Part shown: piece by piece, positions 58,918 to 64,000 of the stretch
Layout of the letters: every line of letters starts with the position of its first letter
Position numbering within the stretch: the stretch's first letter is position 1
Translations under genes and position numbers: made by a program
Assembly (NCBI GenBank): GCA_044221555.1
Contig: JBGAOY010000013.1
Span: 1-64,000, forward strand
Origin: JAEUJM01 sp044221555
Lineage (GTDB): Bacteria > Actinomycetota > Acidimicrobiia > Acidimicrobiales > DATDAH01
Length of the DNA stretch: 64,000 nt
Direction: 5' to 3'
The notes under the pieces: model-generated
The model's input: the letters and a program-made list of their open reading frames with translations, nothing else
Database searches by the model: none
What the model was told of the DNA's origin: nothing

Positions 58918-59250
58918 TCAGGCGGGGTCGGTGGCCGGCTCGACGGTGAGCTCGTCGGTCAGGCCCGTGATCTCGAGGACCCGGAGGGTCGACGGCCGCG
59001 GGGAGCGCAGCACCAGGGAGCCGCCCGCCTCCTCGGCCCGGCGCTGGGCCCGGATCAGCGAGCGCAGCCCGGCCGAGTCGATGAAGGTGACGCCACTCAG
59101 CTCCAGCACGAGCTCGGTGGTCGAGGCGAGCGCGCCGTCCACGGCGTGGTCCAGCTGCTCGGTGGTGTGCGGATCCACCTCGCCCTCGAGGACGAGCAGG
59201 GTGCCACCGCCTGCGGGTTGGGCGTCGATGGTGAGGCGGCCGTCGGTCAT
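58918..59250 (-). CDS. STAS-domain anti-sigma factor antagonist (RsbV-like)
   Basis: A 110-aa STAS protein; ATG 59250 follows GGGGAG by seven bases. DAQPAGGGTLLVLEGEVDPH opens the fold, and the phospho-acceptor Ser is in SGVTFIDSAGLRSLIRAQRR. LRSPRPSTLRVLEITGLTDE completes it. Unphosphorylated it would bind the anti-sigma protein and free the sigma factor; the SpoIIE phosphatase at 55794 is its likely activator. It is transcribed from the opposite strand to the sigma gene. Confidence 0.93.
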   Translation of the reverse strand: MTDGRLTIDAQPAGGGTLLVLEGEVDPHTTEQLDHAVDGALASTTELVLELSGVTFIDSAGLRSLIRAQRRAEEAGGSLVLRSPRPSTLRVLEITGLTDELTVEPATDPA

Positions 59251-59382
59251 CTGGGTGCTCCCCTGGGGATCTGGTGGCGTCGCATGGTGTCGTCGGTCGA
59301 CCGGATCGGTGCCGTGGCGCGGATCGGGTCGGTGTTCCTCACCTTCCCTTCCCCTCCGACGGACCGGGCAGAACCGCGGCCC

Positions 59383-59408
59383 GTCTACGGCCGAGGCGAC
59401 CAGGGTAG
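59383..59408 (+). promoter_or_regulatory. SigF/SigB-type promoter (GTCT-N16-GGGTAG)
   Basis: GTCT at 59383-59386, 16 bases, GGGTAG at 59403-59408. It is about 60 bp before the small acidic protein gene at 59471. Confidence 0.55.
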
Positions 59409-59470
59409 GGGCGCGGGCCGACCACCGACCGCGCGGCCGACCGATGCGCCGCCACCCAAGGAGCCGATCC

Positions 59471-59707
59471 ATGAGCGAGCAGGACCACCTCGACCAGGCC
59501 CACGGCCGCACCGCCGACGCCGACGTCACCGACGCGACCATCCGCGCCGACGAGGCCGACGCGACGGCCTCCCACGACGCCGACCGCATGCCCACCCCCG
59601 CGGAGGAGGCCGCCGCCCCCACCGAGGTGGACCCCGCGGTCGCGCAGGCCTACGACGACGCCATCGAGCGCGGCGCCGCGGTGAAGGGCGAGGGCCAGCT
59701 CGACTGA
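59471..59707 (+). CDS. Small acidic conserved protein
   Basis: A 78-aa, strongly acidic protein with a good ribosome site (AAGGAG, seven bases). The C-terminus TPAEEAAAPTEVDPAVAQAY and then DDAIERGAAVKGEGQLD resembles a short conserved tail (RGA..KGEG) that I have seen in small actinobacterial proteins. The N-terminal half is low-complexity Asp/Ala. It may be disordered. The SigF-type promoter upstream suggests a stress-induced role. Confidence 0.7.
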   Translation: MSEQDHLDQAHGRTADADVTDATIRADEADATASHDADRMPTPAEEAAAPTEVDPAVAQAYDDAIERGAAVKGEGQLD

Positions 59708-59733
59708 CGCGGGACGGCGGCGGCCGGCCGGGC

Positions 59734-59759
59734 GTCTGACCGCCCCGACCAAGGGGTAC
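59734..59759 (+). promoter_or_regulatory. Weak SigF/SigB-type promoter candidate (GTCT-N16-GGGTAC)
   Basis: GTCT at 59734-59737, 16 bases, GGGTAC at 59754-59759. It is only ten bases before the ATG at 59769, so transcription would start almost at the start codon and lose the ribosome site GGAGGGG. Less convincing than the others. Confidence 0.35.
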
Positions 59760-59768
59760 GGAGGGGCC

Positions 59769-60137
59769 ATGGCCCCCCGACACGAGCTCGATGTGGTGTG
59801 CGCCTGGTCGGACGACGACTTCCTGGCCACCCTCACCGGCGACTTCGCCGGTGAGGCCGCCATCCACTTCGGCGAGATCCTGCTGCTCGAGTCCTGGCGG
59901 GGGCTCGAGCGCATCGCCCTCGACCTGTCGGGGACCACCGGCATCGACCTGCTGGGCCTGGCCGCGCTGTGGCGGGTCGCCGAGGCGGCCGCGGCGCTCG
60001 ACGGCGTGCTCGAGCTGCAGTCGGTCCCCGACCGGATCCGCGACCGGCTCCACGCCCACGGCCTCGACGGCCGCGTCCTGATCGGGCCCGCCGGCGAGGT
60101 GAAGGCCCTGCTCGGCGCCGCCTCCGACGACGCCTGA
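59769..60137 (+). CDS. Degenerate STAS-domain protein
   Basis: A 122-aa protein with a STAS-like fold (FLATLTGDFAGEAAIHFGEI, LERIALDLSGTTGIDLLGLA, ALWRVAEAAAALDGVLELQS). Where the phospho-acceptor Ser of DSAG stands in RsbV, this one reads DLLG, so it cannot be regulated in the usual way. It would be permanently in one state, or act as a structural partner. GGAGGGG precedes the ATG. It is next to the small acidic protein and the stress cluster. Confidence 0.75.
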   Translation: MAPRHELDVVCAWSDDDFLATLTGDFAGEAAIHFGEILLLESWRGLERIALDLSGTTGIDLLGLAALWRVAEAAAALDGVLELQSVPDRIRDRLHAHGLDGRVLIGPAGEVKALLGAASDDA

Positions 60138-60201
60138 CCGCTCCCTCGCGGCGCCCCTCGCCGCACCCACCCCGGCGGGCGGACGGCCCCCGCCCGGTTT
60201 C

Positions 60202-60537
60202 CTAGATCGGGTGGCCCCCGCGCGACGGCGGCACGCCGGCCGCCCGGTCGAGCTGCGCCCCTGCGGCCGCGCCTTCGGACTCCGCCAGCACGCGGGAGGT
60301 GTACGGACCGAGCATCCGGTCGTGGCGGGAACCGTCCACCACGAGGCGAGCGGTCTGCACCGCGCTGAGCGCCGCGCCGGCGGTCGCGCCCGCCTTCGCC
60401 TCGTAGTCGGCGAAGGTCCGCGTCGGCCCCACCCAGGCGGTGCACGCACCGAGGGTGAGCGCCGAGGCGACGACGAGCGCCACGGCACCGGGGGCCGCGG
60501 CCCCCGAGCGGCCCGCCCCCTGGCGGCTCGGTCGCAC
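60202..60537 (-). CDS. Small putative lipoprotein
   Basis: A 111-aa lipoprotein starting at GTG 60537; the signal is GAVALVVASALTLGACTAW with lipobox LGAC. The mature part is mostly helical and Ala-rich (FADYEAKAGATAGAALSAVQ, TARLVVDGSRHDRMLGPYTS). No family recognised. It is divergent from the haem-oxygenase-like gene and convergent with the STAS gene. Confidence 0.65.
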   Translation of the reverse strand: MRPSRQGAGRSGAAAPGAVALVVASALTLGACTAWVGPTRTFADYEAKAGATAGAALSAVQTARLVVDGSRHDRMLGPYTSRVLAESEGAAAGAQLDRAAGVPPSRGGHPI

Positions 60538-60623
60538 GGCCGCCCACTACCCCGGCGCCTCCGCTCGTAGTCACCCCGTCGTCACCGGGCATCACCGCCC
60601 CGACCGGGGGGAAGGGATCCCCC

Positions 60624-61676
60624 ATGCGAGCGGACCCACCCCCGCCCCTGCCCGCGCCCCGAGGCCCGTTGACCGAGGCGCTCCTCACCGCCTGGCGCGC
60701 CACGCCGCCGCCCACGGCCCTCGACCTCCCCGACGCCGACGGCGACGGCGACGGCGACCCCCGCACCGACGAGGACCTGCAGCTCGCGCTCTACTGCTGC
60801 AACGAGCTGCACTACCGGGGCTTCGCCGGGGTCGACGAGCGCTGGGAGCGCCACCCGTCCACCACCGCGCTGACGACGGCGCTCGAGGACGCCTTCGAGG
60901 CGGCGTTGCGGGCCGAGCACCGGCCCCGCCCGGTCGCCCCCGACCACGTCGAGCGGGCCCTGTGGGACCTGGCCACGGCCGACGGCGGCCCGTCGCTGTC
61001 GGCCCACGTGGCGGCGCAGGCCTCCCTCGAGCAGGTGCGCGAGCTGGCGGTGCACCGCTCCGCCTACCAGCGCAAGGAGGCCGACCCCCACAGCTGGGCA
61101 CTGCCCCGCCTCAGCGGCCGGGCCAAGGCCGCCCTCGTGGAGATCCAGACCGATGAGTACGGCGCCGGCGTCCCCGGCGAGAGCCACGCCGAGCTGTTCG
61201 CCGACACCATGGCGGCGCTGGACCTCGACCCGACCTACGGCCGCTACCTCGACCACCTGCCCGGGGTCACGCTGGCCACGACGAACCTCATCTCACTGCT
61301 CGGCCGCCAGCGCCGCCTGCGGGGCGCCCTCGTCGGCCACCTCGCGCTGTTCGAGATGACGTCGGTCGGCCCCATGGGTCGGTACGCGGCGGGCCTGCGC
61401 CGCCTCGGCGTCGGCGGCACACGGTTCTACGACGTGCACGTCGAGGCCGACGCCCACCACCAGCACGTCGCGGCCCACGACCTGGCCCAGGCCCTCGTCG
61501 ACGACGAGCCCCACCTGGCGTCGGACGTGCTGTTCGGGGCGGCGGCGCTGACCGCGGTCGAGGCCCGCTTCAGCGGCCACGTCCTCGACGCGTGGGCGCG
61601 CGACGCGTCGTCGCTGCGGCCCACCGCCGACGGCGACCCGGTCGCACCCGCCCTCACCCTCGCCGTCGCGAGCTGA
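60624..61676 (+). CDS. Haem-oxygenase-like iron-containing redox enzyme
   Basis: A 350-aa helical protein of the iron-containing redox enzyme family (haem-oxygenase-like fold, PF14518 type). DEDLQLALYCCNELHYRGFA opens the conserved part, then VQTDEYGAG-like VEIQTDEYGAGVPGESHAEL, FADTMAALDLDPTYGRYLDH and, near the C-terminus, YDVHVEADAHHQHVAAHDLA. Glu, His and Asp residues in these helices are expected diiron ligands. Relatives include oxidases of small molecules; the substrate is unknown. It is convergent with the FAD/Rieske gene. Confidence 0.88.
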   Translation: MRADPPPPLPAPRGPLTEALLTAWRATPPPTALDLPDADGDGDGDPRTDEDLQLALYCCNELHYRGFAGVDERWERHPSTTALTTALEDAFEAALRAEHRPRPVAPDHVERALWDLATADGGPSLSAHVAAQASLEQVRELAVHRSAYQRKEADPHSWALPRLSGRAKAALVEIQTDEYGAGVPGESHAELFADTMAALDLDPTYGRYLDHLPGVTLATTNLISLLGRQRRLRGALVGHLALFEMTSVGPMGRYAAGLRRLGVGGTRFYDVHVEADAHHQHVAAHDLAQALVDDEPHLASDVLFGAAALTAVEARFSGHVLDAWARDASSLRPTADGDPVAPALTLAVAS

Positions 61677-61694
61677 ACACGCCCGCCGGCGCCG

Positions 61695-63275
61695 TCAGCC
61701 GCCCCGACGGCGCAGGTCGGTGACCGCCGGGCCCTGCAGCACCGGCCCGTCGCACCCGAAGCGCGAGCCGTGCAGGGGGCAGTCCCACGAGCGCTCGGCC
61801 GGGTTCCACGCCAGCACGCCGCCGAGGTGGGGGCACACCGCCGAGACCTCGTGCGCCTCGCCGTCCACGCACGAGCGCCCGGTGCGGCCCAGCGCGCTCA
61901 ACTTCGCCGCGCCCTCCCGTTCCGGCGCGCCATCGGGCCGCAGGGTGGCCACCCGGTCGGCGATGAACCGGTAGGCGACCTTGGCGTTCAGCTCGACCAG
62001 GCGGGCTGCGGACCGTCCGAGGTCGCCGCGCCCCGCGTCGAACACGCCGCGCCAGGAGCGGAGGGGACGGGCCAGCACGTCGTCCGCGAGGGCGAGGCCC
62101 GCCGCGGCCCCGTTCGTCATGCCCCACTTGGCGAAGCCGGTGGCGACCAGCATCCCGTCGGGCAGGGTGCCGCCGCCGCCCACGTAGGGGAGCTCGTCGA
62201 CCGACTCGTAGTCCTGGGTCGACCACCGCCAGGCCACCTCCCTGACGGGGTAGTGGGCCTCGGCCCACGCGACGAGGGCCTCGTAGCGCGCCACCGTGTC
62301 GGGCTCGCGGCCGACGGTGTGGCCCTCGCCGCCGACGAGCAGCAGGTCGGGACCGCCCGCCGGGTCCGGCGCCGTGCGCAGGGAGCGGGTGGGCGGGTCG
62401 ACGTTGATCGCCATCGGCAGGTCGGGCGGCGGGCCGCCGTCGACGCGCAGGGCCACGCAGTACGAGCGCAGCGGCCCGAGGCGGGCGAAGTACCGCCCGC
62501 GGTCCACCATCGGCATCCCGGTGCACACGAGCACGTGGCGGGCCCGGACGTCGCCCCGGTCGGTGCGCACGACGAAGCGGGCGCCGTCTCCGGCGTGGGC
62601 GTCGCGGTCGACGGCCACGACCCGGGTCTCCTCGTGCACGTGGCCACCGGCGGCCGCCACCGCGTCGGCGAGCGCGGCGAGGTACGGCACCGGGTCGAAC
62701 TGGGCCTGGCCCGCGAGCACCACCGCGCCCGCCACCGCGACCCCCAGGTCGGGGAGCTGCAGGGCTCGCTCCACGGGGACGCCGGCGGCCCGGGAGGCCT
62801 CGAGCTCGGCCTCGATGGTCGGCAGGCCGTCGCGGCCCATCGCGTACGTCACCGCGTCCCGCTCCTCCACGGGCAGGCCCAGCTCGTCCAAGCGGCCCCG
62901 GAGGTGATCGGCGCCCTCGCGGTTGGCGTCGACGTAGTGCGCGACGGTGCCAGGGCCGTGACGGTGGGCGATGGTGTGGTGCCGCGATCCCTGCAGGAGC
63001 GAGATCTTCGCCGTCGTGAAGCCGGTGGCCCCGGAGCCGAGGCGCCGTGACTCGAGCACCCGGACCTCGACCCCCGCACGGCTCAGCACGTCGGCCGCGG
63101 TCAGGCCCGCCATCCCGGCGCCGACCACGACCACGTCGGTGGTGGCGTCGCCGTCGAGGGACGCGTGGGTCGGGGCGGGCGGGCGGCCGTGGATCCAGAG
63201 CGAGGCGCCCGACCGGGGCAGGTCGTGCGTGGGGGTGCGGTCGTCGGCGGGACGGGCGGGGTCGGTGGCGGGCAC
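61695..63275 (-). CDS. FAD-dependent oxidoreductase with C-terminal Rieske domain
   Basis: A 526-aa enzyme. The FAD-binding Rossmann motif is VVVVGAGMAGLTAADVLSRA; GATGFTTAKISLLQGSRHHT and VGGEGHTVGREPDTVARYEA are characteristic of the D-amino-acid-oxidase-like (DAO) family with Rieske tails. The Rieske [2Fe-2S] site is VCPHLGGVLAWNPAERSWDC then PLHGSRF, with Cys, His, Cys, His ligands. It probably oxidises an amine or related substrate and passes electrons to an external acceptor. The start is GTG 63275. It follows the CCA-transferase gene by 10 bp. Confidence 0.92.
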   Translation of the reverse strand: MPATDPARPADDRTPTHDLPRSGASLWIHGRPPAPTHASLDGDATTDVVVVGAGMAGLTAADVLSRAGVEVRVLESRRLGSGATGFTTAKISLLQGSRHHTIAHRHGPGTVAHYVDANREGADHLRGRLDELGLPVEERDAVTYAMGRDGLPTIEAELEASRAAGVPVERALQLPDLGVAVAGAVVLAGQAQFDPVPYLAALADAVAAAGGHVHEETRVVAVDRDAHAGDGARFVVRTDRGDVRARHVLVCTGMPMVDRGRYFARLGPLRSYCVALRVDGGPPPDLPMAINVDPPTRSLRTAPDPAGGPDLLLVGGEGHTVGREPDTVARYEALVAWAEAHYPVREVAWRWSTQDYESVDELPYVGGGGTLPDGMLVATGFAKWGMTNGAAAGLALADDVLARPLRSWRGVFDAGRGDLGRSAARLVELNAKVAYRFIADRVATLRPDGAPEREGAAKLSALGRTGRSCVDGEAHEVSAVCPHLGGVLAWNPAERSWDCPLHGSRFGCDGPVLQGPAVTDLRRRGG

Positions 63276-63284
63276 CGACCGCCC

Positions 63285-64000
63285 CTACCCGGGGGGTGGT
63301 GCCGGCGTGTCCTCGGCGGTGCGCGCCGCCCACCAGGCGTCGAGGCGGGCGAAGGCCTCGTCCTCGCCGAGGGGGCCCTCGTCGAGGCGCAGCTGCAGCA
63401 GGAAGTCGAGGGCCTGGCCAACGTCGCGGCCCGGCGCGATGCCGAGGTGGTCCATCACCTGCTTGCCGTCGAGGTCGGGGCGCAGAGCCGCGAGCTCCTC
63501 CTGCTCGGCCAGCGCGGCGATGCGCTCCTCGAGCTCGTCCATCCGCCGAGACAGGCGCTCGGCCTTGCGCTGGTTGCGCGTGGTGCAGTCGCAGCGGGTG
63601 AGCTCGATCAGCTCGGGGAGCAGGTCGCCCGCGTCGCGCACGAACCGGCGCACGGCCGCGTCGGTCCACCCCATGGCGTAGGTGTGGAAGCGCAGGTGCA
63701 GGTAGACGAGCTGGACGATGTCGTCGATCTCGTCGTTGGGGTAGCGCAGCGCGGTGAGGCGCTCGCGGGCCATGCGGGCACCCACGACCTCGTGGTGGTG
63801 GAAGCTCACGCCGCCGTTGGCGAACGAGCGGGTCTTGGGCTTGCCCACGTCGTGGAGCAGCGCGGCGAGGCGCACCCGCTTGTTGGGCCGGCCCTCGGCG
63901 TCGAGCCGCTTGGTCTTGGCCACCACCGCGATGGTGTGGGCGAGCACGTCCTTGTGGTGGTGGATCGGGTCCTGCTCGAGGCGCAGGCCGGGGAGCTCGG
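63285..64000 (-). CDS. pcnA: CCA tRNA nucleotidyltransferase, C-terminal part (5' end beyond window)
   Basis: The last 238 codons of a tRNA nucleotidyltransferase that adds or repairs the 3' CCA. The HD-domain-bearing central part is visible: HHHKDVLAHTIAVVAKTKRL, LAALLHDVGKPKTRSFANGG, VSFHHHEVVGARMARERL and LHLRFHTYAMGWTDAAVRRF. ELTRCDCTTRNQRKAERLSR and the long coiled helix continue to the C-terminus. The catalytic head (GxSxRD motif) lies beyond the window. In actinobacteria this gene usually sits near the chromosome replication origin, but nothing here proves that. Confidence 0.92.
   Translation of the reverse strand, partial: ELPGLRLEQDPIHHHKDVLAHTIAVVAKTKRLDAEGRPNKRVRLAALLHDVGKPKTRSFANGGVSFHHHEVVGARMARERLTALRYPNDEIDDIVQLVYLHLRFHTYAMGWTDAAVRRFVRDAGDLLPELIELTRCDCTTRNQRKAERLSRRMDELEERIAALAEQEELAALRPDLDGKQVMDHLGIAPGRDVGQALDFLLQLRLDEGPLGEDEAFARLDAWWAARTAEDTPAPPPG

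Noticed and set aside
63285..63290. GGGTAG on the minus strand just before the FAD/Rieske gene as another SigF promoter
   Set aside because: No GTT-type -35 at 15-18 bases and only ten bases to the start codon.
1..64000. CRISPR arrays, rRNA or tRNA genes, insertion sequences, prophage
   Set aside because: No spaced identical repeats, no tRNA-like cloverleaf noticed by eye, no transposase or phage structural gene. A tRNA search program was not available, so a tRNA could have been missed.

Overview
The window is very GC-rich, densely coded DNA from an actinobacterium. Many starts are GTG, Shine-Dalgarno sites are GGAGG-like, and the gene content includes F420-type LLM oxidoreductases, CaiB/acyl-CoA dehydrogenase/MaoC sets, DUF3097, DUF222, a SigF/RsbW-type stress module and a GPGG-motif membrane peptide. 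The mix of lipid-CoA genes and huge secreted RCC1-like proteins would fit Acidimicrobiia (Iamiaceae-like), but that placement is inference. No rRNA, tRNA or CRISPR was recognised.

Layout. 1-4.8 kb: two tandem secreted subtilases (minus strand), the first running off the left edge and the second with an apparent one-base frameshift after its signal peptide. 4.85-5.76 kb: a frameshifted DUF222 relic. 6.1-17.8 kb: metabolic and hypothetical genes (FdhF/YdeP-type molybdoenzyme, APH-like kinase, LLM oxidoreductase, DUF3097, SnoaL-like protein), an AbiEi/DUF559 gene bracketed by a 49-bp palindromic repeat, and a secreted lipase. 18-24 kb: a TauD-like dioxygenase, the first RCC1-like protein, a DUF2510 protein and an acyl-CoA dehydrogenase/MaoC/MaoC operon behind a palindromic operator. 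25-38.7 kb: four giant secreted RCC1-like proteins (967, 967, 1476 and 973 aa) in one orientation. 38.8-41.2 kb: CaiB and acyl-CoA dehydrogenase behind a second copy of the same operator. 41.3-41.8 kb: a 68-bp tandem repeat array and an 18-G tract.

43.1-49.3 kb: a five-gene minus-strand operon (lipoprotein, sulfatase lipoprotein, membrane-anchored beta-propeller, CaiB, membrane cytochrome c), every junction a 4-base GTGA overlap. 49.4-52.1 kb: a KAS III/OB-fold fusion and a SCP-x-like thiolase. 52.3-60.1 kb: a signalling block with a diguanylate cyclase, a methyltransferase, three HATPase-type anti-sigma proteins, a SpoIIE phosphatase, a SigB/SigF-family sigma factor and two STAS proteins. 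At least four good matches to a SigF/SigB-type promoter (GTTC or GTCT, 16-17 bases, GGGTA) precede genes of this block, suggesting a self-contained partner-switching stress regulon. 60.2-64 kb: a small lipoprotein, a haem-oxygenase-like iron enzyme, a FAD/Rieske oxidoreductase and the 3' part of a CCA tRNA nucleotidyltransferase.

Best candidates for something new: the sulfatase-propeller-CaiB-cytochrome operon, the 7-/14-blade RCC1 surface-protein family, the palindrome-flanked DUF559 gene, the 68-bp dispersed element carrying a Shine-Dalgarno, and the two small regulons defined by shared promoter or operator sequences.
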